Below, piece after piece: positions 12,179-24,136 of a stretch of DNA of 64,000 nucleotides. A program made the translations under genes and the position numbers. The notes under the pieces are model-generated. The model searched no databases. It worked only from the letters and a program-made list of their open reading frames with translations, and was not told where the DNA came from. Each line of letters begins with the position of its first letter. The stretch's first letter is position 1. The stretch is from Larix kaempferi. Its lineage: Eukaryota > Streptophyta > Pinopsida > Pinales > Pinaceae. The stretch is from assembly GCA_027924585.1 (NCBI GenBank), contig BSBM01000047.1:18224001-18288000 (forward strand), in the 5' to 3' direction.

Positions 12179-14233
12179 TGTTGGTTAAAATTATTGATAT
12201 TTAATTCACCTCAATTTAATCTATCAACCGGAGAATCGTAGACTTTGAGCTGCTACACTATATGTGCGGGCAAAGTAGTCTCAATGCTCATTCCTCAAGA
12301 AACCCTAATCTACTTACAACAAGAATGAAGCTAACACTTAAATGACCAATGCCAAGTATCACTAGATCTGTACTATAGAAAAGAAAACTAATTTACTAAT
12401 TCGTACTGTTGAACTCAAAAATAACCAACAAGGAATTTCCAAATTGAAAACCTATGATTTTTAAAACAAAACAACCTGCTAGAAGAATACAAATTTAAGC
12501 TACAACAGTTTTTAAAGCAATTAATAGTATCTACAGCAATCTAAGCTATTGTAATTACAATCTATAAAAATATAATTAACCGGTTATTAACCAAATGCAT
12601 ATGCTTAATTGATCTCAATATATATCTAAATTCCAATTAATAACTCTGCCAAATATGATACTTCAATCCACACAAACATTCCTGGAATCACTGCTGAAAT
12701 AAAACCTATTAACTTATTCACAATCATGTCATCAAAGGCAAGTCGATTTACTGCTGATATACTACTCTTGAGTTCTGTATATATAAGTGCACATAACAGG
12801 ATGTTGGAGTTTTCAGTAGATGCTCACCATCGAATAACAGAACTTTCAAGGAAGATTTCAGAAAATATATATATATTATGAAACTAAGATTCAACCCTAG
12901 AAGATAACGCTGTAAACTATTCAATGCCAATCTTCAACTCCTATTTAGTTATTAACAAACCCTAAACATTTGATAAACCAATATATCAAAACCCTATACT
13001 ACTGCAATCTTTGTTAAATACACACGCTGCAAATGCAAATCGATCCTACATTTTGTGAGCTCAAAGGTCGAAAGAAATGGAGCTATGTTCTATCTTTAAT
13101 AGTAAGAGGCACTATGAAATGCACTCTGTTTTCTTCAGCAAGTCAAGTTCCTAGCAACTGAAATCAAACCCATCACAACTCATACTGGGAATTGAAAGGG
13201 AACTCTGATACATACCATTCCTCAACCCTACTAAATCGATTCTATAACAAAGCCAATCAAACTTATCACACATCTCATCATTACTGTGGCCATTTATAAT
13301 TACTCATACTAAAAATCAAAGGGCGATTTTAAATACAATTTATTCACAAGTTTATACCCTGCGCTAGATTAAAATGCCAATGAAATTGCTTAACAACTTG
13401 CAGGCATCTATTCTACGTTTGCCCACAGATAAATAAAATCATTAACAAAACCATTAATATCTCTGCACACAAAACCATTAATATCTCTGCACACAATGTC
13501 AAAGTAAGAAAATGTTATTCCACTACTGTCAAATACACAATACAAAATGCTAAGGATTGGTGTTGAAGGGGGCCCTGCCCTCAACGCCTTCCAGTCTTAA
13601 GTCAAAGCTTAAAGGAGATAAATGCCGATTATATTAAATTCAAATGTTACAGTCTTCTCTGAATACATCTGCCAACGTCTTAGGGTTTCAAGAGTCATCT
13701 TTATACTGAATATACAGAGTGAGATCATCCTGGAAACAAAGGTCGATATGGATAACAACCCACAAATATCTTAGCGATTTTGAGCCAAAAATGGCATCTC
13801 AGATCCCCAAATATGCACATATTGTTAAAGAGAAAATAACAACAACCCTCGATCAAAGATCATGCCTAAAATAGCAGTGGAGCAATCCTCAAAAGCATCT
13901 GAAAGACGATATGGATCCAGGAAAAACGCCCTCATTGTAGATCGAATCCCCGATCTCTGCATAAACCTCCTTTGAACGCTGGGCCAGGTAGCCAAACGAA
14001 CCCTGTATGGAAGAGAAACCAATCTTATTATTAGCATATCATTTAATGAAACCTAAAACCCAAAACATATGCATAAAACAAGAAAATACAACAAACAAAT
14101 AATTAAAATCACTTACCACAGCTTTAGCAGTGTTGACCTCCAAAAAGACACACAAAACTGATTATTATTGAATTCCATTAAGATTTTAATGCTAGAAAAC
14201 ATTATACTGAATGCGCAAAATAGAGGACCAACA
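12179..14233 (-). repeat. 5' LTR of the Athila-like element (complete, 2055 bp)
   Basis: A complete LTR with TGTTGG...CCAACA inverted ends, bounded by the primer site on one side and unrelated flank (starting CTTTG at 14234) on the other. It would carry the element promoter. A TATA-rich stretch at about 12779-12790 (minus strand reads CTTATATATAC) is a candidate but unproven TATA box. Confidence 0.93.
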
Positions 14234-14899
14234 CTTTGCATTGCCCATTTTATCTTTCCATCTTGACCCCAACCACCAACGTTCCTGGGTGAGCAGTCAG
14301 TTACATTTCTCTACTCAGGATTCTCCAGCTCCTTCCCTCCTTGTTGCTTCTAATCCTGGACTCGATCACTACTAGAGTTCACCTAGTGGTTAGACTTCTG
14401 GCCATCTACGGTATACGACCCTCTCCCCTTACCGCTCCATTTCCTGGCCTATCGGGGTAGTAAGCAATGCCCCTCTGCCGGTTAGCTGCTGTAGTTGTGG
14501 AGGCCTAGCTCTTACCCTTGGGGGAGGAAGCCACTTCCTACATTCAGTAAGATTCAAGATTCGTGGTCGAACCCGAGAAAACTAAGGGTCAAACAACAAC
14601 CTAACCAGAAATCTCGAGGTGACTTTACAACCAGCCGTTGGAGTTCTAGCAGTGGGGAAGTCATGCTAAAACTTCACAGTTTCACTGTAATGGATATATT
14701 ACTACATGGTGGCCACTGGGACATGTGCTTGCCGAGTGTCTTGAAGCTCCTCTCTTACATCTTGTGGGCTGCAGCATGCAGTTTGCGCATGACATAAATG
14801 TGGCAAGCTTGAGGTTTTATGATGTATCTATCATGCGTGCCTAGAAAATATTAACGTTTGATCCTTAGGTATAGGTGTTCAAATCTACCTCGTCCCAAT

Positions 14900-15023
14900 A
14901 ATAGGGTTCCTTTTCCTGTTCATGTGCTGCTCCTATGTTTTTACTTTATGTTTTTCCATGTAATAGGGTTCCTTTCCATGTTCATGTGTTGCTCCTATGT
15001 TTTTACTTTATGATTTTCCATGT
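14900..15023. repeat. 62-bp tandem duplication
   Basis: Two adjacent copies (14900-14961 and 14962-15023), both starting AATAGGGTTCCTTT and ending TTTCCATGT, with a handful of differences. Confidence 0.9.
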
Positions 15024-15396
15024 ATTTGCGACAGGAGGTGATGGATTTGGCCTTTCCATTATTATGTCCATGACATCTTGGGACAGATTTGGGCTTATTA
15101 GCCTGTCCGTACAAGCCAAATTTTTCCACTGCCAGGAATTTTACAAAGTTTTCCAAGGTTCACTTCAAAAATTTTGGCCTCGGAATTTGGTGCGGGGGTT
15201 TTGCTCGCCGCGTGTCCCCCACACATGTCTCTTGGCATACTCTTTATCACGTCGACTATCGGCCACCTGGGTTTCAAAGCTGGAGCTACGATAGAAAACG
15301 AGGCCGTGTTCATGCTGTACTGATTCTGAATTAAAGGCTGCTTGTGTGGTTCAGAGTTTTGATCTAGAGCCGAGGGCGATGAGCGAGGGTAGTTTT

Positions 15397-15648
15397 CCTC
15401 TGCCGGCCGGCGACTGTAGCGGGGGTTTCTCGGCGAGTTGTGTTTGTCGGGCAGTTGGAGGAGTTATTGATGTGGAAATGGATTTTAATGTTGGCTCGTT
15501 CTAGTTCTGTTCGTGGGTTTCTCCTCTGCCAGCCGACAACTGGAGCGGGGGTTTCTCGGCGAGTTGTGTTTCTCGAGCGGTTCGAGTTGTTATTGCTGTG
15601 GGAATGGATTTTAATGTTGGCTCGTGTTGGTTATGTTCGTGGGTTTCT
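15397..15648. repeat. 126-bp tandem duplication
   Basis: Two adjacent copies (15397-15522 and 15523-15648) sharing GCGGGGGTTTCTCGGCGAG and GGATTTTAATGTTGGCTCGT. The period is a multiple of three, so a plus-strand frame (15440-15655) stays open through both copies. I see no homology to any protein. Confidence 0.9.
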
Positions 15649-16877
15649 TATTTAAAGGGGCTTCGAGGCTATTTCACTGCTCTGCTTTGCTGGTTACGGT
15701 GGTTGTGGTGCCTATTTGTTGATGCTCTTTTTCACTTGTTGCAGTGTCTGTTGTCTAGTTTGACCAGTGCTGTGTGGGGGGGGTGATTATGTGTGGGTGA
15801 GGTTTCGTGGAAAGAAAAAGGGATTAGTGACCAGTGTTCCAGTAGCAGTAATTGCGACTACATTGCCTGGGTAAGTCTTCAATGGTATTTGGCTTACTGT
15901 CGATAATTTATTTTATTTTATGGATTTGAATTGCTACAGAGCTTGAATTACTGCAAAGTTAATTGATGTTTTTGTCTCCTAGAAATGTTGGGATTTCCAT
16001 TCCACGTTATTTTTTCCATTCCCTGTACTTGTTTTGTACCCTAGTTTTTCAGGTATGGTCTTTTTATCTTCAAAGGATGGCCATGTTTCTTAATTTATTT
16101 AATAAAAAACACATGTAGCTATCACATAGGTGCCCTATTGGGAATTTCGGACAGATGGAAATGTGTCCTTCTGTGTTGTTTAACAAAACTGTACACAATC
16201 TCTGGAGCTTTGGCATAGTACCGTAGCAGGTGAGCAACCTGGTTGCTGTCGACAGACAGGGTCTATAGTGCAAGGCTCGAGCGATTTGAATTTTCATGCA
16301 TTGTATGCAAGTGACTTTGTCCTCAATTGCTTGATTGATAATGCTTTTTATCCAAAACTAGTGTTGGCATTTGAAAACATGTTAACCTATTCGATGATTC
16401 CATATAGTTTGAAGCCATCCACAAACCAATTGCATGGTATTTTTCAGGCATATAAGACATCCTGGCCACTAGTGATTCCATTATGTCACTAAAATATTTC
16501 ATTGTTCATGTGTGTTGATAGTTATTTTGCAAGAAATTTTCTCTGTTGTATTCTTTTGCAAAAATAAAGGCACGATTAAGGTGAAATGGGGTTTGATTTG
16601 CTTGCCAATTACTTAAAACAATAGTCTTGAAATCTCAATAGAAAATGGAATTGCTTGAAGGCCAAAGAGCTTTGTTCTCTTCAACAAACACAAAAATAAA
16701 TAAGCCTAACCCTAACACTATGAAATCTGGGGATTGAATCACAACATTAGATCACAAATGCTAATAAACTAGGGGAATAATTAATTCATATAGCAGATGA
16801 AACAAATAAACTTAATCCAACGGGAGAATTGCTGTAGCAAAATAATAAATTGAACATGCCAAAAGAAAAGATAAGAT

Positions 16878-17450
16878 TCGAGCCCTTTGCAAGCTGGAAA
16901 ATTGCAAGGCCCTTGGTTTTCATCTAAATGCTTGTCATGAGGCCCAATTGTTCGACAACCATCTTTGCATATGTGAACAAGTGCTTCCATGGCATCGTAT
17001 AGTTGTAGGTTTATCTTCTTCTCCTCTATCTTCCGAAGCCTCTCTTGCTTTCTCTGTTAATGTAAAAATGGAAACCCAAATTATTAATCAGAAATAAGTT
17101 TCAGACTTCTGTAATTATCCATTTCTATCCACTTTTATTTGTGGGTTTATCTACTCACAGAGCCAGCCTCAACAGAAGCTCTTGCTCTAGCTTAGGATTT
17201 GAATGTCTCAACACTTTCCATCCCTCTGACTTGGCAACAGTTTTGAAGCTCTTCACAATAAGGCACATGCATAACAGATTCAAGTGCGTTGCATCACATA
17301 ATCTTCCCAGTTGTGATACATCGATAACATTATCTGTTGTGAGCAATCCATGCTCCAAATTTTGTGTGCACACTAATTTCAAGGTTGGTACTAAGAACAC
17401 ATGCAAAAGTACCAATAGATGGAGGACATATTTCTTCATATCTTCTTGTA
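16878..17450 (-). pseudogene. BTB/POZ-TAZ domain gene fragment (two exons)
   Basis: Known family: plant BT proteins are nuclear/cytosolic adaptors combining a BTB/BACK region with a TAZ zinc finger, linked to CUL3 ubiquitin ligases and calmodulin binding. Seen: minus-strand exon 17450-17159 encodes the BACK-like part (KKYVLHLLVL, EHGLLTTDNVIDVSQLG, SFKTVAKSEGW). A GTGAGT donor at 17158 and an acceptor near 17052 define a 107-nt intron that keeps frame. The next exon encodes [12 protein letters not shown] and the TAZ start ([20 protein letters not shown], then [10 protein letters not shown]). Homology stops abruptly near 16878 before the rest of the TAZ finger, and near 17450 before the BTB core. 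The retained piece is free of internal stops. It is a truncated copy, perhaps carried by a transposon. Confidence 0.8.
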
Positions 17451-20197
17451 CACCAGATATCCAAGATTAATTTTGCCATTAATGTTTTTTTTTTTATTCC
17501 CATGTTTCTTTATTAGATCTGCAATATAACAAGCAGTACTTGCTATGTTGGAACCGATAAGACATTTGTAGTTACCACTTTAACGTTAAGAAATTCTTGG
17601 TATAATTGAGTGGACAGTTTAGTAGCTTTGATGAGGAATTCAACAACTTTTGGTCAATAGTACATCACTGCATAAATATTTTCCAAACTAAGCAATGTTG
17701 TGTAGACCCAACAGAGATTCCTAGTCATGATGGCTTTGACTTTGATAGGTCGTCTTTGCCTCTCAACCTCTTCCAGTAGTTGTGCAAGTCTATTGTCCTT
17801 GGTGCTTGTTTCTGCCTGCAATCTGTTTATGGTGGGGATATTAAGCATATTACTACCTAGACGATTTTAAAGGCTTGATAGCCTCAATTCCCAGATTGTT
17901 AAATCACTCTGTGGCTTTTTGACATTCAGAAAAGAAACAGTCTAAATGTAGACCGATAAGAAAGTTTGGTTTACATGCACTATAACTTGAGGTTGTTGTC
18001 CCATATTGTGAGACAGTGAAGAATGATAAAACATATAAGACTTGGGGCAAGAATCCAAAGGAGGATAATATGTAGAATTGAACCTTAGCTTTATAGTGCT
18101 TGGACGATGAAATTTTGGTTGATCATGATGGGACTCTAGAAATTGATCATGTTGAGATGCCACCCCCATTGACTACCATTTGGCACAAGAAATATTCTAT
18201 ACATAGTATCTTTAGCTTCACTACCTCCACTGCTATGTAGGAGTTGTGTAGCTTGTGGCGGAGCTCATTCTATTGTTCCACGGCCATTTCCTACCACTCC
18301 TATTGTAGATCACAGGGGAAAAGATTCAAAATTGCTGGTGGAAGAGAAAATATTAGTATATAGTAGAACTATTTGGATTTTCAGTTTAGATTCTAGAACT
18401 TCAAATTATCTCTTTATTATGGCCTATTATGTAAACATTATATGACAGTTGACTGCATATTACAAATCTTATGACAACTGACTGCGTATTACAAATGTTT
18501 GGTCATCGTACCTGTAACCTATTCCATTTCATGGTTGATATTAGCCATTACAGTTAGATGTTGATGACAAATGTTATAACTACTAGATAATTGATGTTAT
18601 TTGTGTACTAAATGGTTGATGCTCTAATGATTAATCAGCTAGGGATTAAATTTCTAGCTTCTCAAAAGTGTAGTATTCATCTACATGTAGCACAAAAGTC
18701 TATGTTTTCATATTTTCTGTAACTAATTCAACATTTTGCATTTTATTATTATGAATGTATATGCATCAAAATAGATTAAAATACACATTATCTATAAAAA
18801 AATGCTCCACTGAAGCTTCACTTCCAAGTTTTTGGAAATCAACGCTCCTCACTTCACTCCCACTCCCAACAGCACTGCCTCAAAACTAACTCCCTAAAAT
18901 TCCAATAGGATATTGTACTGAGTAACATCCTTGCATTTTTTAATGTAGAGGCAAAGGGATATCGCTAATATATATATCCTAACTATAGCAGTCCTAGGTT
19001 ACCCCTCTAAACGTAATTACGAGCTAATAACATATGCCAAGATTTTGAATGAAATATCAGGAAATGTTAACAAATAGGATGGCATGCATAACAACACCAA
19101 TATTTTTCATGTTGAAGCTGAATATAGAGACAATTTTCTAAAGAAAACATGGGCCATAGGTTTACAGTGTTTATAAAGTAACATCAAAGCAATTTTTAGA
19201 CTGTGTATGACCAGATGGAAGATAGACCCAAGACAGATGACAACAGGAAAAACTTGCTTCTGCCATAATGTGTTTTATAATATCCAACAGGCTTATATGA
19301 ATTTGCTGTAACAGTGCAACAAAAGACCCTGCTGGTGGATACCATTGATTTAGTTTATACAAAATCAAATCGGGAATCAACTCTATAGACAACATAATAA
19401 TGGTATGGCTAACAAAAACAACAATTTCAAGTTCTTAGGGTAGATGCTGTCAGTATACAGTTTAACAATATATTCAACCATTATTTTAAAATATAGACAT
19501 CACACAAAAAATGACATCAAATTTTCTGGTTATATTAGAAATTTAGAGGTACTCATAAAAAAGGAAAGAGAATATCAACCAAGTTGATGAACAAAATTAA
19601 ATATTTTTATTGTAGAGCATCGCCCTATGCTTCATAAGGGAATTCCGGCAATATGGCATTGCAAGAAAGAACCAGAATCGAAAATCATAAATCTTTTGGG
19701 ATTTATTATATCTTTCTAGATATAATGATATTATAAGCTGAAAGATTGCAATCCAAATTAAGAGATTTGTTCAAAATAAGGCGAATAAAAATGCTCTTAC
19801 TCTTAATATTATAAGCAAAATAGGAAAATGCATCAATCAGATAAACTTGCAATTACTTGAATCAACTCATTTAACAGATATACAAGCCTTGTAGCACTCA
19901 AAGTCACAATATCAAATACATATGTAGCAGCTGAATCATAAAATGGCCATAGGCTAATGAAGCAACAAATCAGTCACATAATGAAAAAAGAGCAAATCAG
20001 AGATAATCGGAGAATCTCATTTTGAATAGTTTGGCTTCTGTGGAAATAACTGAATTTACAGAAAGCATTACAATGCACATAAAGAACAAGAAAAAAAAAA
20101 TCAGCAGTCTTGATAAGTTTTCATTACACTTTACCAAATCTAAGCCTTGCACTAATGCTTCTTCTATTCCTTGGAAGCTCAAGCCATTCAAGTCCTT
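17451..20197. other. Intergenic region, no gene recognised
   Basis: AT-rich sequence of about 2.7 kb. The short open frames on both strands show no family motif. I see no repeats of note by eye. Confidence 0.5.
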
Positions 20198-20407
20198 CTA
20201 GTTGGTATCCTCAATTATGCTAAAATTTGTTACCTCAGATATTTGCTTGTAATGCAAATCAGGATCTCTGCGAAATTTGTTACCCTCCACAACTTCATTC
20301 ATGGAAGGTCTCCTCTCCTTGGTGGATCTGATACATCGAGCCCCAATAAGAGCAATATGCTTTATTGTGTTTAGATTCTTGGGAGGACTCAATTCCAATT
20401 GAAACAA
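20198..20407 (-). pseudogene. Possible receptor-like kinase C-terminal remnant
   Basis: The minus strand encodes a short open stretch with HIALIGARCIRSTKERRPSMNEVVE. This resembles the last subdomain (XI) of plant receptor-like protein kinases, in which an Ala-Leu-Cys stretch is followed by an invariant Arg in an RRPSM-type motif. No upstream kinase subdomains are visible on either side, so it would be a fragment of some 25-30 residues. It is short enough that the match could mislead. Confidence 0.4.
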
Positions 20408-22300
20408 AAAGCCTAATTTAGGTTGTGGTTGTTTGCACTCATTTTCTTAATGCTAAAAATGCAATTGTGCATTTACCTAACCTGAGAAATACAATTGAAT
20501 GAAAAATGACTTTTCCTAGTTATCTTAATCTGAAAAATACAATTATACATTTGTTTAGTGTGCAAAATACAATTGAATGAAAAGAAAACTGTTAATTGCC
20601 TTTCTGCTTGTTGGACTACTTTCAACTTCTACACAGCTTAGTTTCAATTTTAATGTGCAAATAAATAAGATATCGTTTTGCATTGATGTTTACAATTATA
20701 TATATTTTTTAATTATTTTATTTTCTAAGATGTTTTTTATGTTTTTTTTAACACTTGAAATACATAATTTTTCCTTTTCTATAAAGATATAAGTATATTT
20801 GGTTGATAATTTTTTTTAAATCCAAATTATTGGAAAAAAAATACATCTTTCACAAGAATTTGAATTTAGAAATAGAAACATAATAGGCATGTTTATCTTT
20901 ATTATCCTTTTATAAATTCTTTTTCCTGTAATTTTTATTTCTTTCTGCCTATACTCAGTAAATGTTTTCAAAGTAGCATGTGTTCTAGCCTCCTGACCAA
21001 ATCTAGAGAGCTTGACTTTTAAGTCACCACATACCCTGATTTTGCAAAGGAAACTATTATGCCTCCTTTGCATAGTGACGATCATATCCATCATTTCTTT
21101 ACCTCTCATATGCTGACATACTAAACAAATTTTCAACATTTTCAAGATGCTCTAGTACTTGTTTTAGTATCTGATCTGATTTTACTTGGTGGATGGATGG
21201 AGCATATTGGAGGATTGTGCTTATAGGGTATTCAATGCTTTTGGTATCTATGGCATTTAAAACTTTGGGGGGGGGGGATTCTTGGATGTTTTCAATATGT
21301 ATTGGCATTTAAAAATTGGATGATATAGAAAAAACTTGAATATTTTATGCTCAGTGGTTGTACTTCTCGTTCCGTTCCTATGTCTAGCTACTTCATGAGA
21401 GCATATGCTTACATCCTAGATTTCTTCAATGCCTTGTCATCATTGTAATATCATTTTCCACAAACACTGGGTGGGCATATGCAAATGTTCCACCGGATAC
21501 TTCTTGCATATGCAATGGGTTGTTTGCTTGCTATTCTGTATGCATCTCTTAGAAACAAAGCTCCACAATTCAAATTTCCAAAGGGCCTTTAGGGCTGTGG
21601 AAAATGGGATCGGCAAAAAATTTGCATTTATCCTTCGCTAGCTGGGCCTTTAGCTTCTTCTAAGTAGCAAGAGCCCTTAATATACATTACTTTCCCTGAG
21701 TGGTTGGATCGAAGGTATAGTAGATATTCAGCGCTGCCTTTCTTTGATCAATGTACCAGTCCAATGACAACACTCCATTGTCATTGTGTTGGGGTGCATT
21801 GGGATGGGATAGGTGGCTTCTGACCCTTTTTGGCAAGGGGTGTCCGAGATTTCAAAAGTTCCTATAGGCCGTGCAGATTTAAAGAAGTCTTGGAAGGCTT
21901 ATGCATATTCTATCACTGTGCCCAAAGAAGCTAGAGGAAGCCCTATGGCCTACTAAATGTATTGCCATTATACTTATTTTGGAAAAGGTAAAGGATTTCG
22001 CAATGCACAAGAATCCATTTTAAGTTCGGTCACCATTGTTTCTTTTGTAATAGAATCCCTTGAATAATGCAATTTCTCTAAGTGGCATTCTCGAAGTTTC
22101 CTTTTTTATCATTTTGCTATTTTCCCATCGAGTGCATAGGGACTAGATGGAAATGTGAATATTGGAATGTGAATATGTTCTTTATATAGAAAAACTATTG
22201 ATATCGTTTTCTAGTAATCAAGTACTTTGCTACTCATGTAACTTCTAAATAAAAAAAATGTTATTTTCAAATGAGCAAACTCAAAAAGTCCTATCTATGA
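20408..22300. other. Intergenic region, possible 5' flank of the rolling-circle element
   Basis: No gene recognised. A run of ten G on the plus strand near 21270-21279 stands out in otherwise AT-rich DNA. The left end of the Helentron-like element must lie in or near this stretch, but I could not identify a terminal motif. Confidence 0.4.
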
Positions 22301-22524
22301 ACAATGTTTCGTGTTCATCATCTATTGAGCAAATTGTGGCATATTTTTCCTAGAAACATAGACATTTTTCCAATTGCTTCTTCTTGGTTTGACATATTCA
22401 TGTTGCCAGGTCGAAGTAGATCCTTTCGCATATTGCACCAATCGTTTGCGATCGTAGCAGACACATGCAATGTATGTTGTCTTCCATGTGTGTTGTTCTT
22501 TAGACACATTTCCTAATTGTTGAA

Positions 22525-23011
22525 ATGGACATGCATATTGGAAACTGTCACAATGGAGGCTTTATCGACAGAGCATGTGCTTTTGGAATCGATGGTCATC
22601 GTGTGTAGACAATTGATAGTGCATTGACTAGATATGGATTTTTCCGGTTAAAAGATTTTTGCTACCGACCAGGGGATTGTCTATTCGATGCACTTGCAGT
22701 CCTCCTGCATTTTCGATAATCATCAAATGAAATAAGAGAAGGCATAGTACATCGTTTTAGAGCATGTTTAAGTCAAAGAGATCCATAAGCATTGAGTTCA
22801 TTGAGAACAAAATTAAGTAGTGGCTTTCTGCAAACCTTGCATGGTGTGCATGATTCAAATGTATATCTTCATTGAATGGCTCTTTCCGCTGCAAGTGTGC
22901 AAACTTCTTCAGAGATTGGTCTATGGGGTGATGTTTTCTGTATAAAGTGGTTTTCAAGATGGCTGGATCTCTTTGTTTTAAGTTTGGTCATTTGAAAAAC
23001 AACAAATATAC
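22525..23011 (+). pseudogene. First OTU-type cysteine protease domain, N-terminal part
   Basis: The frame from ATG 22525 encodes YRPGDCLFDALAVLL, the OTU catalytic block with Asp and Cys (Cys codon 22678-22680), and later a WG motif (SEIGLWGDVF) typical of OTU folds. It is broken by stops at 22606-22608, 22717-22719, 22786-22788 and 22873-22875 and a frameshift between about 22960 and 23000. The domain then continues into the next segment, where the catalytic His sits. OTU enzymes cleave ubiquitin-like modifiers. In transposons their role is unknown. All four stops are explainable by a single C-to-T change in a CGA, CAA or CAG codon. Confidence 0.65.
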
Positions 23012-24136
23012 TTGAATTTCAAAGGCGCCTGTGCTATGCATGGACTTGATATTTTATTCCATGACCAAGTGGCATCTGCTGGACATTTTGAGCCATTGTT
23101 GTCATATAGAACAAGCAACAACACTTTGCATATGCAAATTGCACGACCCGTATGCCCATTTACAACACATGGTCAACATGTGCAAGTGAACATGGCATCA
23201 ATCCATCAAGAATTGGCCAAACAACAACTTCTCCCAATGGACATGGTTTTCATTGATTTCCATGACTCATTGTTCGAGTCAATCTGCAGCATGGTGCCGA
23301 ATTTTGATGTCCTTTCTTTACGAAAAGCAATTGCACAAACATTTTGCAATTGTTGTAATGAAAATGATATTAGAGTGATTGGTTGCTTCATAAAACATCT
23401 ACATCATACAAGCATCATGCAAGAGCAATGTATTGGAAATCCAAAATCCTTTGTCGTAAACCTTTCAATGCTATATAGAGAAGGAAGAATAGAAGGTAAT
23501 GCATTTGCATTGCAATGGATACGTGAATTTTTCAATATCAACATAGACATCTGGAGCATGCAAACAAAGACATTTTCACAAAAATTCCAACCATCCAATG
23601 GCTCTTTGGATACAATGTTTCTAATGCATTTTGCTAGTGAAAATTCACATGTGCACTTTTGGCCACTAGTTAAAGAACAACATACAAATTTGATTCAATC
23701 CAACCACCTTATGGACATAGATAGATGTACACAAGCAAAGGAAATTTGCAGTGAAACTAGCACAATGCAACAAAACAACTCCAACATTGCAAAAGAACAT
23801 GGCTTTGCATTAGAGCATGTTTCAAAAGCAATTTCACAGAAAAAAACAAGAGCCTTTGAAAAAAACAATGTACCTAAAAAGGAAACATTGCGCAATGTTA
23901 AAAAAAGAATAAGAACACAGAATCATGTTCTCTCAGCTAGGACAAAAAAATATCCAAAACCTCGCACAACAATAAAAGCTTATTTGACTAGTATTCAAGA
24001 TACACCGACACATGCCTGCATTGTCTATGAGACATCGCAATTAAAAAAGAACATGGACAAAGTTGACAAAAACACACTGCAAAGCTATGCAACTATCTGC
24101 ATGGATAACAACTCAAAGACAATTGGAATAGGTTAG
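23012..24136 (+). pseudogene. End of OTU domain 1, second OTU-like domain and linker
   Basis: A 374-codon open stretch. It begins with the tail of the first OTU domain (SAGHFEPLL, His codon 23084-23086). A second OTU-like unit follows: DFHDSLFESICSM, where the catalytic Cys position is Ser (23267-23269), then IREFFNINIDIW and ENSHVHFWPLV with its His at 23654-23656. A Lys-rich linker leads to TAG at 24134-24136, after which the same frame continues into the Rep region, so the stop is a point mutation. The Ser substitution would disable ordinary cysteine-protease chemistry in copy 2, unless it is a binding-only domain. Confidence 0.7.

Larger units (their letters stand above)
1..14233 (-). mobile_element. 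Athila-like Ty3/gypsy LTR retrotransposon (left LTR cut by window edge)
   Basis: Seen: two near-identical direct repeats (1-1852 and 12382-14233) flank a primer site, gag, protease, reverse transcriptase, RNase H, integrase and a further ORF, all read on the minus strand. The 5' LTR is therefore the right-hand one. The order PR-RT-RH-IN, the tRNA-Asp-type primer site and the extra ORF between integrase and the 3' LTR are known traits of the Athila/Tat branch of Ty3/gypsy. The copy is defective: there are stops at 11351-11353 and 8229-8231, a one-base frameshift near 10977-10981, and a stop inside the extra ORF at 2624-2626. The target-site duplication cannot be checked because the left end lies outside the window. 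Confidence 0.93.
14234..16877. other. Intergenic region with two short tandem duplications
   Basis: No recognisable gene. It contains a 62-bp tandem pair (14900-15023) and a 126-bp tandem pair (15397-15648), the latter in a locally GC-richer block of about 15150-15800. A frame near 15782-15871 reads GDYVWVRFRGKKKG... up to a GTAAGT donor-like site near 15872. It could be an exon remnant, but I recognise no family. Confidence 0.5.

Noticed and set aside
14370-14580. Possible tRNA-derived SINE (TAGTGGTTAGA...GGTCGAACCC)
   Set aside because: The A-box and B-box look-alikes are too far apart (about 180 bp) and no tail or target duplication was seen.
16781-16877. Continuation of the TAZ protein past CKGLE
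   Set aside because: The reading [14 protein letters not shown] has none of the expected TAZ Cys/His pattern. It is flank read in frame.
22318-22509. Minus-strand frames opposite 22304-22516
   Set aside because: Overlapping frames on both strands without motif support. Treated as chance.
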